From: Glycomyces salinus
Lineage (GTDB): Bacteria > Actinomycetota > Actinomycetes > Mycobacteriales > Micromonosporaceae
Direction of reading: 5' to 3'
Length of the DNA: 56,589 bases
Assembly: GCF_016428645.1 (NCBI RefSeq)
Contig: NZ_JAELXW010000024.1
Coordinates: 1-56,589, forward strand
The first letter of the stretch is position 1. The number at the start of each line of letters is the position of its first letter. Shown piece by piece: positions 8,969-18,250 of the stretch. The notes beneath the pieces were generated by a model. That model had not been told where the DNA came from. It searched no databases and worked only from the letters and a program-made list of their open reading frames with translations. The position numbers and the translations under genes were made by a program.

Positions 8969-10438
8969 TTAGACGCCCAGCGGCTGGGCGTCGGCGGTCA
9001 CCGGCTCGGGCAGAGCCGTGGTCTCGCCGAGGTACCGGTGGACGGCCGCCGCGGCGGCGCGGCCCTCGGCGATGGCCCACACGATCAGGGAGGCGCCCCG
9101 GTGGGCGTCCCCGGCGACGAACACGCCGGGCGCGTCGGTCTGCCAGTCGGCTCCGCAGTCGATGACGCCGCGGCCGGTCCGCTCGATGCCGAGCTGGCGC
9201 AGCAGCTGCTGGTCCTCCGTGCCGGAGAAGCCGATGGCCAGCAGCACCAGGTCGGCCGGGACGACCTGCTCCTTGCCGGGCACCGGGATGATGTCGCGGC
9301 GGCCCTGGGATTTGTCGACGGTGACCTCCGAGAGGCGCATCTGGCGCACGTGCCCGTGCTCGTCGCCGATGAACTCGAGCGCGGCCGAGCCGTAGTTGCG
9401 CTCGCCGCCCTCCTCGTGGGCCGGGTAGTTGCGCACGATGACCGGCCAGACCGGCCAGGGGTCGCGGTCGGCGTCGCGGTCGGTCGGCGGCATCGGGTAC
9501 AGGTCGAGCTGCCGGACCGAGGCGGCGCCCTGGCGGTGGGCCACGCCCAGGCAGTCGGCGCCGGTGTCGCCGCCGCCGATGATGACCACGTGCTTGCCGC
9601 GGGCGTCGATCGGGGCGAACGGGGCCTTGCCGGCCGCGACCTGGTTGGCGCCGGTCAGGTGCTCCATGGCCTGGTGGATGCCGGCCAGTTCGCGGCCTTC
9701 CTGGTCGGTCTCGCGACCTTCGAGCGCGCCGACGGCCAGCACCACGGCGTCGTGGCGTTCGCGCAGGTCCTCGGCGGACAGGTCGACGCCGACGTTGACG
9801 CCGCAGGCGAACTCGACGCCTTCGGCCCGCATCTGGTCCAGGCGGAGGTCGATGTGGCGCTTCTCGAGCTTGAAGTCCGGGATGCCGTAGCGCAGCAGCC
9901 CGCCGGGAGCGTCGTCGCGCTCGTAGACGGTGACGGCGTGTCCGGCGCGGGCCAGTTGCTGGGCGGCGGCGAGCCCGGCCGGGCCCGAGCCGACCACGGC
10001 CACGGACTTGCCGGTGGACCGCTCGGCCGGGTGGGGCCTGACGTTCTCGTCGTCGAAGGCCCGGTCGATGATCTCGACCTCGATGTTCTTGATGGTGACC
10101 GGGTCGTCGCCGATGCCGAGCACGCAGGATGCCTCGCACGGGGCCGGGCACAGGCGGCCGGTGAACTCGGGGAAGTTGTTGGTGGCGTGGAGCTGCTCGA
10201 TGGCCGCGCCCCACCGTCCGGTGCGGGCCAGGTCGTTCCACTCCGGGATCCGGTTGCCCAGGGGGCAGCCGTCGTGGCAGAAGGGGATGCCGCAGTCCAT
10301 GCACCTGGAGGCCTGGGAGGTCACCATCTCGGCGGTGGTGCGCTCGTAGACCTCGCGGTTGTCGAGGATGCGGACGGGCACCGGCCGCCTCTTGGGCACT
10401 TCGCGGCCGTGCTCGAGGAACCCGCTGGGATTAGGCAT
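8969..10438 (-). CDS. gltD: Glutamate synthase (NADPH), small subunit
   Basis: 489 residues. The N-terminal region carries two Cys clusters for iron-sulfur clusters: CMDCGIPFCHDGCP (about 46-59) and CPAPCEASC (about 97-105). Then come an FAD-binding VAVVGSGPAGLAAAQQL and an NADPH-binding VVIIGGGDTGADCLG. It passes NADPH electrons to the large subunit for making glutamate from 2-oxoglutarate and glutamine. Its start overlaps the gltB stop by 8 bases, so the subunits are translationally coupled. Confidence 0.97.
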   Translation of the reverse strand: MPNPSGFLEHGREVPKRRPVPVRILDNREVYERTTAEMVTSQASRCMDCGIPFCHDGCPLGNRIPEWNDLARTGRWGAAIEQLHATNNFPEFTGRLCPAPCEASCVLGIGDDPVTIKNIEVEIIDRAFDDENVRPHPAERSTGKSVAVVGSGPAGLAAAQQLARAGHAVTVYERDDAPGGLLRYGIPDFKLEKRHIDLRLDQMRAEGVEFACGVNVGVDLSAEDLRERHDAVVLAVGALEGRETDQEGRELAGIHQAMEHLTGANQVAAGKAPFAPIDARGKHVVIIGGGDTGADCLGVAHRQGAASVRQLDLYPMPPTDRDADRDPWPVWPVIVRNYPAHEEGGERNYGSAALEFIGDEHGHVRQMRLSEVTVDKSQGRRDIIPVPGKEQVVPADLVLLAIGFSGTEDQQLLRQLGIERTGRGVIDCGADWQTDAPGVFVAGDAHRGASLIVWAIAEGRAAAAAVHRYLGETTALPEPVTADAQPLGV

Positions 10439-13400
10439 TGGCGACCTCCTTCTCTTGGGCCTGACGGGCGAGTACGGCCTTGTACTCGGTGGGGATGACC
10501 TTGGTGAAGCCGCTGGCGGCCCTGGGCCAGTTGGACAGCAGCTCGGCGGCCACGGTCGAGCCGGTGGCTCGGCCGTGGCGCAGCAGCAGGTTGTGGACCA
10601 GGTCGATGTCGGCTGCGCCGAGCTCGTCGAGGTCCACCAGGGTGGTGTTGGTGCGGCTCTCGTCCAGGCGCCACACGTAGGCCACCCCGCCGGACATGCC
10701 CGCGGCGAAGTTGCGGCCGGTGGGGCCCAGGACCAGGACGGTGCCGCCGGTCATGTACTCGCAGCCGTGGTCGCCGACGCCCTCGACGACGGCGACTGCC
10801 CCGGAGTTGCGGACGCCGAAGCGCTCGCCGACCTTGCCGCGGATGTAGACCTCGCCGGAGGTGGCGCCGTAGAGGATGGTGTTGCCGGCGATGACGTTCT
10901 CCTCGGCCTTGAACGGGGCCGCGGCGTCGGGCAGGACGGTGATCCGGCCGCCCGACAGGCCCTTGGCGAGGTAGTCGTTGGTGTCGCCGACGAGCTTGAA
11001 GTTCGCTCCCCGGGTGAGGAAGGCGCCGAAGGACTGGCCGGCGGTGCCGCGGAAGGTCACGTCGATCGAGCCGTCGGGCAGCCCCTCGCGGTGGGTGCGG
11101 CTGACCGCCGCGCCCAGCAGGGCCCCGACGGAGCGGTCGGTGTTGCGGATCGACATCTCGGCCGAGACCGTGGTGCCCTCCTCGATGGCGGGCCGGGCGA
11201 GTTCGACCAGCGCCGCGCCCATGGTGCCCTCGACGTCGTGGTCCTGCTCGCGCCCTCGGGTACGCGGACCATCGGAGGGGGCGGCCAGGATGTTGGACAG
11301 GTCGATGCGGGAGGCCTTGCGGCTCTCGCCGGTGACCTGGCGGAGGCGCTCGACGTTGCCGATGGCCTCGTCGAGGGACCGGTAGCCGAGCTCGGCGAGC
11401 AGCTCGCGGACCTCCTCGGCGATGTAGCGGAAGAAGTTGACCACGTGGTCGGCCTGGCCGGTGTAGCGCTCGCGCAGGACCGGGTCCTGGGAGGCCACAC
11501 CCACCGGGCAGGTGTCCAGGTGGCACACGCGCATCATGACGCACCCGGCGACGACCAGGGGCGCGGTGGCGAAGCCGTAGCCCTCGGCACCGAGCAGCGC
11601 GGCGACGACGACGTCGCGGCCGGTCTTCATCGCACCGTCCACTTCGAGCTTGACGCGGTCGCGCAGCCGGTTCTGCACCAGGGTCTGCTGGGCCTCGGCC
11701 AGGCCGATCTCCCAGGGCGTCCCGGCATGCTTGACCGAGTTGGCCGGGGCCGCGCCGGTGCCGCCGTCGTGGCCGGAGATGAGGATGTTGTCGGCCTTGG
11801 CCTTGGAGACACCCGCGGCGACGGTGCCGACGCCGACCTCGCTGACCAGCTTGACGTGGACCTCGGTGTCGCCGCCTCCGGCGTGCTTGAGGTCGTGGAT
11901 GAGCTGGGCCAGGTCCTCGATGGAGTAGATGTCGTGGTGCGGCGGCGGGCTGATGAGCCCGACGCCGGGCGTGGCGTTGCGGGTCGCGGCGATCCACGGG
12001 TGGACCTTCTTGCCCGAAAGCTGGCCGCCCTCGCCGGGCTTGGCGCCCTGGGCCATCTTGATCTGGATGGCGTCGGCGGTGGCCAGGTACTCGCTGGTGA
12101 CGCCGAAGCGGCCCGAGGCGACCTGCTTGATCGCGCTGCGCCGCTCGGGGTCGTAGAGCCGGTCGACGTCCTCGCCGCCCTCGCCGGAGTTGGAGCGGCC
12201 GCCGAGGCGGTTCATGGCGATCGCGAGGGTCTCGTGTGCCTCCTGGGAGAGCGCGCCGTAGCTCATCGCGCCGGTGTGGAAGCGCCGCACGATGCTCTCG
12301 ACCGGTTCGACCTCCTCGACCGGGACGCTCTGGCGGGTCTCGGTCTCGAAGTCGAGCATGCCGCGCAGCAGCCCGGAGTCGGCCGCGATCGAGTTGACCT
12401 TGTCGGTGTAGCGCTTGAACACCTCGTACTGGCCCGACTTGGTCGAGTGCTGGAGCAGGAAGACCGTCTCGGGGTTGAACAGGTGGACCTCGCCCTCGCG
12501 GCGCCACTGGTAGTCGCCGCCGGGCGGCAGCGGCTGGTCGGGGTCGACCTCCTGCTCGTAGGCGCGGCGGTGCCGCTCGGCGACCTCCTTGCTGATCGTC
12601 TGGAGGCCGATGCCGCCGATACGGGAGTCGGTGCCGGTGAAGTACCGGTCGACGAAGTCCTCGTCGAGGCCGACGGCCTCGAAGATCTGGGCGCCGGTGT
12701 AGGAGGCGACCGTGGAGATGCCGATCTTGGACATCACCTTGAGGATGCCCTTGCACAGCCCCTCGATGTAGTTCTCGACCGCCTGCGCCGGTTCGGCGTC
12801 GACCACGCCGAGGTCGCACAGCTCCTCGATCGAGTCGAAGGCCAGGTACGGGTTGACCGCGGCGGCGCCGTAGCCGAGCAGCACCGCGGCGTGATGCACG
12901 GTGCGGCAGTCGCCGGTCTCGACCAGGAGCGCGACCTTGGTGCGGGTCTGCTCCCGAACCAGGTGCTGGTGGACGGCGGCCGTCAGCAGCAGCGACGGGA
13001 TCGGCGCGAGGTCGGCGGTGACGTCGCGGTCGGACAGGACCAGGATGCGGGCCCCGTCCTCGATCGCCTCGGAGACGTGGCGGCAGATCTCGACCAGGCG
13101 GTCCTTCATGCCGCGCGAGCCGTGCCGCACCTTGTAGAGGCCGGAGACGCGCACGGCCTGGAAGCCGGGCATGTCGCCGTCGTCGTCGATGTGGAGGATC
13201 TTGGCCAGCTCGTCGTTGGACAGGATCGGGCGGGACAGCTCGATCTGGCGGCACGAGTGCGGGCCGGGCTCCAGGATGTTGCCCTCGGGACCGATCATGT
13301 TGCCCAGGGCGGTGACCAGCTGCTCGCGGATGGCGTCGAGCGGCGGGTTGGTGACCTGCGCGAACAGCTGCGTGAAGTAGTCGTAGAGCAGCTTGGGGCG

Positions 13401-14915
13401 CTTGGACAGCCCTGCGATGGGGGTGTCCGATCCCATGGACACGACCGGCTCGGCGCCGGAGGAGGCCATGGGGGCCAGCAGCATCCGCAGTTCCTCGTCG
13501 GAGTAGCCGAAGGTCAGCTGGCGGCGTCGCACGATCTCGGAGCTGTAGACCACGTGCTCGCGGTCGGGCAGCTCCTCGAGGTGGATGAGCCCGGCATGGA
13601 GCCAGTCGCCGTAGGCGTGCTCCTTGGCCAGGGCGTCCTTGATCTCCTCGTCGTCGACGATGCGGCCCTCAGCGGTGTCGACCAGGAACATCCGGCCCGG
13701 CTGCAGGCGGCCCTTCTCGGCGACCTGCGCGGGGTCGAAGTCGACCACGCCGGACTCGGAGGCCAGGACCACCACGTCGTCGGTGGTGCGCCACCAGCGG
13801 GCCGGGCGCAGGCCGTTGCGGTCCAGGACCGCGCCGATCTGCGTGCCGTCGGTGAAGGCGACCGCGGCCGGTCCGTCCCAGGGCTCCATGATCGCGGCGT
13901 GGTAGCGGTAGAAGTCGCGCCGCTTGGGGTCCATGGTCGCGTTGTGCTCCCATGCCTCGGGCATCATCATCAGCATCGCGTGCGGCAGGCTGCGCCCGCC
14001 CAGGTGCAGCAGCTCTACGACCTCGTCGAAGTTCATCGAGTCGCTGGCGCCGGGCGTGTTGATCGGGAACAGGCGGCGCAGGCGGCCGGGCAGGTGCTCG
14101 CTGGCCAGCTCGGCCTGGCGGGCGGTCATCCAGTTCCGGTTGCCCCTGATGGTGTTGATCTCGCCGTTGTGGGCGACCATCCGGAACGGGTGGGCCAGCG
14201 GCCAGGACGGGAAGGTGTTGGTCGAGAAGCGCGAGTGGACCAGCGCCACGGCGCTGGCGGTGCGCTCGTCGCGCAGGTCGGGGTAGAACTGGGGCACCTG
14301 GGCGGGGGTGAGCATCCCCTTGTAGACGATGGTGCGCGCCGAGAGGGTGACGATCGCGGCCCCTTCGAGGCGCCTCTCGCGCAGCTCCCGCTCGGACTGC
14401 TTGCGGACGGCGAAGGCGAGCCGGTCCAGTTCGAGGCCGGAGACGGACTCGTCCTCGGAGGCGACGAAGACCTGGCTGACGCGGGGCATGGAGGCCAGGG
14501 CGCCCTCGCCCAGGCCGGAGGGGTCGACCGGGACTTCGCGCCAGCCCAGGACGCGGCAGCCCTCGGCGATGGCGTACTTCTCGATGATGGTGCGGGCGCG
14601 GTCGGTCGCCTCGTCGTCGTCGACCGGCGTGAAGACCAGTCCGGCGGCGTAGCGTCCGGCCTCGGGGAGGCGGAAGTCGACCGCGTCGCGCAGCAGGGCG
14701 TCGGGGATCTGGATCAGGATGCCCGCCCCGTCACCGGAGTCGGGGTCGGGCGCGGTGGCGCCGCGGTGCTCCATCCGCACCAGGGCCGACAGGCCCCGTT
14801 CGATCACCTTGTGGTCGGCGCGGCCTTGCAGATCCGCAACGAAGGCAACGCCGCAAGCGTCGTGTTCCCATTCTGGGCGGTAAAGACCTGGCGTGGTGTT
14901 CAGGGCAGAACTCAA
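10431..14915 (-). CDS. gltB: Glutamate synthase (NADPH), large subunit
   Basis: 1494 residues, the expected size. It has an N-terminal class-II glutamine amidotransferase, a central domain, an FMN-binding synthase domain with iron-sulfur Cys (CHLDTCPVGVASQD), and a C-terminal GXGXG beta-helix domain. I chose TTG at 14915 because AAGGAGG lies 7 bases upstream. The mature catalytic Cys then sits at position 21 (EHDACGVAF) after a short propeptide, as in the family. The ATG at 15041 would add 42 Arg/Pro-rich residues with no homology look. It is the first gene of gltB-gltD. Confidence 0.96.
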   Translation of the reverse strand: MSSALNTTPGLYRPEWEHDACGVAFVADLQGRADHKVIERGLSALVRMEHRGATAPDPDSGDGAGILIQIPDALLRDAVDFRLPEAGRYAAGLVFTPVDDDEATDRARTIIEKYAIAEGCRVLGWREVPVDPSGLGEGALASMPRVSQVFVASEDESVSGLELDRLAFAVRKQSERELRERRLEGAAIVTLSARTIVYKGMLTPAQVPQFYPDLRDERTASAVALVHSRFSTNTFPSWPLAHPFRMVAHNGEINTIRGNRNWMTARQAELASEHLPGRLRRLFPINTPGASDSMNFDEVVELLHLGGRSLPHAMLMMMPEAWEHNATMDPKRRDFYRYHAAIMEPWDGPAAVAFTDGTQIGAVLDRNGLRPARWWRTTDDVVVLASESGVVDFDPAQVAEKGRLQPGRMFLVDTAEGRIVDDEEIKDALAKEHAYGDWLHAGLIHLEELPDREHVVYSSEIVRRRQLTFGYSDEELRMLLAPMASSGAEPVVSMGSDTPIAGLSKRPKLLYDYFTQLFAQVTNPPLDAIREQLVTALGNMIGPEGNILEPGPHSCRQIELSRPILSNDELAKILHIDDDGDMPGFQAVRVSGLYKVRHGSRGMKDRLVEICRHVSEAIEDGARILVLSDRDVTADLAPIPSLLLTAAVHQHLVREQTRTKVALLVETGDCRTVHHAAVLLGYGAAAVNPYLAFDSIEELCDLGVVDAEPAQAVENYIEGLCKGILKVMSKIGISTVASYTGAQIFEAVGLDEDFVDRYFTGTDSRIGGIGLQTISKEVAERHRRAYEQEVDPDQPLPPGGDYQWRREGEVHLFNPETVFLLQHSTKSGQYEVFKRYTDKVNSIAADSGLLRGMLDFETETRQSVPVEEVEPVESIVRRFHTGAMSYGALSQEAHETLAIAMNRLGGRSNSGEGGEDVDRLYDPERRSAIKQVASGRFGVTSEYLATADAIQIKMAQGAKPGEGGQLSGKKVHPWIAATRNATPGVGLISPPPHHDIYSIEDLAQLIHDLKHAGGGDTEVHVKLVSEVGVGTVAAGVSKAKADNILISGHDGGTGAAPANSVKHAGTPWEIGLAEAQQTLVQNRLRDRVKLEVDGAMKTGRDVVVAALLGAEGYGFATAPLVVAGCVMMRVCHLDTCPVGVASQDPVLRERYTGQADHVVNFFRYIAEEVRELLAELGYRSLDEAIGNVERLRQVTGESRKASRIDLSNILAAPSDGPRTRGREQDHDVEGTMGAALVELARPAIEEGTTVSAEMSIRNTDRSVGALLGAAVSRTHREGLPDGSIDVTFRGTAGQSFGAFLTRGANFKLVGDTNDYLAKGLSGGRITVLPDAAAPFKAEENVIAGNTILYGATSGEVYIRGKVGERFGVRNSGAVAVVEGVGDHGCEYMTGGTVLVLGPTGRNFAAGMSGGVAYVWRLDESRTNTTLVDLDELGAADIDLVHNLLLRHGRATGSTVAAELLSNWPRAASGFTKVIPTEYKAVLARQAQEKEVANA

Positions 14916-15301
14916 CCTTGGCCTCCTTCGTCGTCGAGGGCTCCAGCAAGGTGGGGGCGCTGGAACACGGCGGTGTTTCGTACGGGACGACGTCGGCCCG
15001 AAAGAATGCAAAGTGTCAGACGAGTGTAATGCATAGCTCATCTTCAGGACACCCGCGTCCTACGATACGAGCAGCTAGAAACGTCGAAGCAGATAAATCG
15101 CGCTCGATGGGCGCAATCGCCGCGCAATCGCGATGTAACCGATATTCGAAACCCCCACAGGCCCGCAGCGGTCTTGCGGAGGGCGGTTAGAGTGTTCGAA
15201 TTCGCACGGCGCCCGAACCGTGAATGAGGCACCCCCCGCATCGCGACTCAGCCGAGCCATGTGAGTGCATCAAAGGTACGCATCCAAGGAGCAGTTCGAC
15301 A
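14916..15301. other. Divergent intergenic region, gltB / Pro-rich membrane protein
   Basis: 386 bases with no credible gene. It is clearly more AT-rich than its flanks. Candidate -10 boxes are TATCGT on the minus strand (15062-15067, toward gltB) and TAGAGT on the plus strand (15188-15193, toward 15302). An imperfect dyad with ATGCA and TGCAT ends lies at about 15007-15033. GTAAC and GAAAC half-sites at about 15135-15152 are 8 bases apart, not the 6 of a GlnR box, so no GlnR site is claimed. Confidence 0.4.
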
Positions 15302-16285
15302 ATGACCTATCCCCCACCCGGCGGCACCCCGCCGCCTGGCTTCGGCCAGCAGCCCCAGCAGCCGGGCTATCCCCAGCAGCAGGGTGGGTACAACCCACAG
15401 CAACCCGGGTACGGCGCACCCCAGCAGCCCGGCGGCTACACTCCGGCCGCTCCGGGCGGGTACAACCCGGCCGGAGCCCCGGGCGGCTACCAGCAGCCCG
15501 GATACGGCGGACCGGGCGCTCCGCCCCCCGGGCCTGGAGCGCCCCCGCCGATCCCGCCGCCCTCGGGCGGCGGCAACGGCGGCTTGGTCGCGAAGATTCT
15601 GGGCGCGGTCGGTTCGATCGTGCTGATCGCGGTCATCGCGCTCGTGAAGGTCTTCGTGTTCGACTCCGACGACGGCGGCAACAACGACTACGCCGGCGAC
15701 ACCACCCTCTCCAGCGACGAGGAGGAGGCGGCCGAGCAGGCCGTCGAGGGCGACTGCATGCCGCAGAACTACGGCAGCGGCGACGGCGAGGAGATCGTCG
15801 TCGACTGCGGCGACGAGCTGGCATTCTGGACCATCACCAAGGTCGACAACGACGCCGCGGTCTCGATCACCGCCGGCGACGTGACCGACTTCCAGGACGC
15901 GGTCGACATCTGCGGCGAGAACGTCTACGCCCGCATCCCCGGCGAGGTCTGGCTCGACTACAACTTCGTCGAGCTCGAGGGCACCACCGAGCAGTTCTTC
16001 TGCCTGGAGGCGATCCAGGAGGAGAACGTGGACGGCCAGCTCCCCAAGGTCCCGACCACCGGGGAGTGCTTCGACGACGCCGCCGACTGGTGGACGGTCG
16101 ACTGCTCCTCGGCGACCGCGATCGGCGAAGTGGTCGACGCCATTCCGGTCAGCCCGCCCGAGCAGGACATGAGCCAGTCCGACGCCCAGGGACTGGCGGG
16201 GCAGTGCTCCGGCGGCGAGGTCTACTGGCAGATCGAGGACCAGCTCGGACGCACCGGCGGCATCCTCTGCGGCAACGAGCTCTAG
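15302..16285 (+). CDS. Pro/Gly/Gln-rich, single-TM secreted-domain protein (LppU/SCO3897-like)
   Basis: 327 residues in three parts: a cytoplasmic Pro-Gly-Gln-Tyr-rich region with PQQPGY-like repeats (about 1-95), one transmembrane segment (about 97-120, ILGAVGSIVLIAVIALVKVFVF), an acidic linker, and an extracellular part with two similar Cys-containing halves (GDCMPQ...VDCGDELAFW and GECFDDA...VDCSSATAIG). The halves resemble the LppU/SCO3897 domain of actinobacterial membrane proteins, whose function is unknown. AAGGAG lies about 10 bases before the ATG; the frame is open further upstream without a better start. The next gene is a shorter relative. Confidence 0.75.
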   Translation: MTYPPPGGTPPPGFGQQPQQPGYPQQQGGYNPQQPGYGAPQQPGGYTPAAPGGYNPAGAPGGYQQPGYGGPGAPPPGPGAPPPIPPPSGGGNGGLVAKILGAVGSIVLIAVIALVKVFVFDSDDGGNNDYAGDTTLSSDEEEAAEQAVEGDCMPQNYGSGDGEEIVVDCGDELAFWTITKVDNDAAVSITAGDVTDFQDAVDICGENVYARIPGEVWLDYNFVELEGTTEQFFCLEAIQEENVDGQLPKVPTTGECFDDAADWWTVDCSSATAIGEVVDAIPVSPPEQDMSQSDAQGLAGQCSGGEVYWQIEDQLGRTGGILCGNEL

Positions 16286-16301
16286 CGAGCGAGAACCACT
16301 G

Positions 16302-16329
16302 GGCCGCTCCGGCTTCGGCCGGGGCGGCC
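16302..16329 (+). terminator. Rho-independent terminator with UUCG loop
   Basis: A 12-bp GC-rich stem (one G-U pair) is closed by TTCG, followed by TTTCTC. It sits 17 bases past the stop of the preceding gene. Confidence 0.85.
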
Positions 16330-16408
16330 TTTCTCGTGGCGCGGGTGGTCGCACGGTCCTCTTATGATGGGAGGCAGGCCCCCTGCCCGGTGAGCAACGG
16401 AGAGACCA

Positions 16409-17185
16409 ATGAGCTACCCACCTCAGAACCCCTACGATCCGAACCAGCAGCCCGGGTTCGGCCAGCCCACGCCCGAGAACCCCCGGCACTTCACCACCGA
16501 CTCCGACCCGTATTCGCGGCCCGACCCGTACGGGCAGAGCCCCTACGGCGGCGGCCCGCCGATGAGCGTCCAGCCCGGCAGCGTCCCACCGAGCGTCCCA
16601 CCGGGCCCGCCGCCGGCGCAGGGCTTCCAGACCGGGCAGGCGTTCCAGCCCCACCAGCCCGCTCCGCCCCCGCCCAGCGGCTCGTCGAACACGCCGCTGA
16701 TGGTGACCATCCTGGTCATCGTCGTCGCGCTCGCCATCGGCGGCACCGTGATCGCCACGCTGGTCGGCGGCGACGACGATGAGACCGACATCGCCGACGA
16801 CACCACGACCGGCGAAGCCACGACCGCGGCCGAGGAGACCACCGAGCCTTCGCCCGAGCCGACCGAGGACGAGACGACCGACGGCTACGAGGCCGAGTAC
16901 CGCCCGCCCGAGGTCGACGAGTGCATCGAGAACGTCGACTCCGGCTTCTACGTGGTCCCCTGCGACGCGGAGGAGGCCTACTGGATCGTCCTCCACATCG
17001 AGCAGAACCCGGACGACCCGGACCCCGACGACTCGGCGCACAGCACCGCCGGGCACAACGTGTGCAAGGACTACGACTACACGACCTTCTACTACACCGA
17101 CACCGCGCTGGCCGCCGGCCGCGACTGGGATCCCGAGATCGACTCCATCACCGCGATCTACTGCATGCGCGAGGTCGACGGCTAG
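16409..17185 (+). CDS. Second Pro-rich single-TM protein with one Cys domain
   Basis: 258 residues, same architecture as the gene before it: a Pro/Gln-rich N-terminus (about 1-90), one transmembrane segment (about 95-118, TPLMVTILVIVVALAIGGTVIATL), a Thr/Glu-rich acidic linker, and one C-terminal domain with three or four Cys (DECIENVDSGFYVVPCDAEEAYW...NVCKDYD...IYCMREVDG). It resembles a single LppU/SCO3897-like unit. ACGGAGAG lies 8-9 bases before the ATG. It is separated from the first copy by a strong terminator, so it may have its own promoter. Function is unknown. Confidence 0.72.
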   Translation: MSYPPQNPYDPNQQPGFGQPTPENPRHFTTDSDPYSRPDPYGQSPYGGGPPMSVQPGSVPPSVPPGPPPAQGFQTGQAFQPHQPAPPPPSGSSNTPLMVTILVIVVALAIGGTVIATLVGGDDDETDIADDTTTGEATTAAEETTEPSPEPTEDETTDGYEAEYRPPEVDECIENVDSGFYVVPCDAEEAYWIVLHIEQNPDDPDPDDSAHSTAGHNVCKDYDYTTFYYTDTALAAGRDWDPEIDSITAIYCMREVDG

Positions 17186-17199
17186 AGCCATAGCGCGGT

Positions 17200-17205
17200 T
17201 ACGAT
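17200..17205 (+). promoter_or_regulatory. -10 box giving a leaderless sigma-factor transcript
   Basis: TACGAT ends 6 bases before the ATG at 17212, in a 26-base gap without a ribosome site. Transcription would start at or next to the start codon. Confidence 0.45.
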
Positions 17206-17211
17206 CGAGCC

Positions 17212-18159
17212 ATGTCGCTGCGCACCGATGAGGTCGACCTGTTCGAGGCCGCCAGGGATCGCCTGGGGGCCATCGCCTACCGGCTGCTCGGCTCGGCGGC
17301 CGAGGCCGAAGACGCCGTGCAGGAGGCGTTCCTGCGCTGGCAGGCCGCCGACCGGGACCTGGTCGAGGTGCCCGAGGCGTGGCTGACGAAGGTCCTGACG
17401 AACCTGTGCCTGAACCAGCTCACCTCGGCGCGCGCCAGGCGCGAGACCTACGTCGGGCAGTGGCTGCCCGAGCCGGTCCTGGACGGCGACCCGATGCTGG
17501 GCCCGGCCGAGACCGCCGAGCAGCGCGAATCGGTCTCCCTGGCGATGCTGCGGCTCATGGAGCGCCTCTCCCCCAATGAGCGGGCCGTCTACGTCCTGCA
17601 CGAGGCGTTCGGCCACACGCACCGCGAGATCTCCGAGGTCCTCGACATCACCGAGAACGGCAGCCAGCAGCTGCTCAGCCGCGCCCGCAGGCATGTCGCC
17701 GCCGGCAGGGTCCGCGCCGAGGTCGACCGCGACGCGGCCCGCGAGCTGGTCGAGCAGTTCCTGGCCGCCGCGGCCACCGGCGAGACCGAGGCGCTGGTGA
17801 AGCTGCTGGCCGAGGACACCATGGGCATCGGCGACGGCGGCGGCAGGATCCCCGCCCGCAAGCGCCCGGTGCTCGGCGCCCTGGCGGTGGCGAAGTTCCT
17901 GCGCGGCCTGTTCAAGCCCTCCGAGGCCAAGCGGGCGATGATCGGCGGCTCGCCGGACGTGTACCCCGGCCTCGCCAACGGGTCCCCGGCCCTGCTCGTC
18001 GTGGTCGACGACCGGGTGGTCTCGGTGATGGCCCTGGAGGTCGTCGACGGGCGGGTCGCGGCCGTCCTCAACCAGGCCAACCCCGACAAACTGGCCCGCG
18101 CCACCAGGCAGTGGGCCGCGGACGGACCACACGGGGAGCCGCTTCTCGCCCACTGGTGA
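17212..18159 (+). CDS. ECF RNA polymerase sigma factor, ECF41 group, with SnoaL-like C-terminal domain
   Basis: 315 residues. Sigma region 2 (about 10-75, AYRLLGSAAEAEDAVQEAFLRWQAAD...AWLTKVLTNLCLNQL) is followed by WLPEP, then region 4 (about 110-165, LSPNERAVYVLHEAFGHTHREISEVLDITENGSQQLLSRARRHV). A SnoaL/NTF2-like domain of about 110 residues replaces an anti-sigma factor. WLPEP, DGGGR (about 209-213) and NPDKL near the C-terminus are hallmarks of ECF41, where the C-terminal domain controls activity. ECF41 genes typically sit beside an oxidoreductase or similar enzyme that they control, exactly as here. A 63-base stretch (17482-17544) is identical to the second sigma gene. Confidence 0.93.
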   Translation: MSLRTDEVDLFEAARDRLGAIAYRLLGSAAEAEDAVQEAFLRWQAADRDLVEVPEAWLTKVLTNLCLNQLTSARARRETYVGQWLPEPVLDGDPMLGPAETAEQRESVSLAMLRLMERLSPNERAVYVLHEAFGHTHREISEVLDITENGSQQLLSRARRHVAAGRVRAEVDRDAARELVEQFLAAAATGETEALVKLLAEDTMGIGDGGGRIPARKRPVLGALAVAKFLRGLFKPSEAKRAMIGGSPDVYPGLANGSPALLVVVDDRVVSVMALEVVDGRVAAVLNQANPDKLARATRQWAADGPHGEPLLAHW

Positions 18160-18189
18160 GGACATGTGACTGACTTCACAACAAAGAAC

Positions 18190-18221
18190 GGTCAGCTTTT
18201 ACGGCGTCATCCGGTTCAGGG
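18190..18221 (+). promoter_or_regulatory. Module promoter element, copy 1
   Basis: GGTCAG (TCAG at 18192-18195), 15 bases, then CCGGTTCAGGG (18211-18221), 40 bases before the ATG. The same TCAG-N15-CC(G/C)GTTCA(G/A)GG layout precedes all three oxidoreductase genes. It resembles the reported ECF41 pattern (TGTCA-type -35, CGTC-type -10). Direct control is inferred. Confidence 0.6.
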
Positions 18222-18250
18222 AGCGAACACGCTTAGAACGGGAGCACGCC

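Noticed and set aside
10359..15029. Very long open frame opposite gltB (over 1500 codons)
   Set aside because: Composition is Val/Gly/Asp/Leu-rich antisense shadow typical of high-GC genes; gltB on the other strand is certain.
15133..15152. GlnR box upstream of gltB
   Set aside because: GTAAC and GAAAC are 8 bases apart instead of 6 and only one pair is present.
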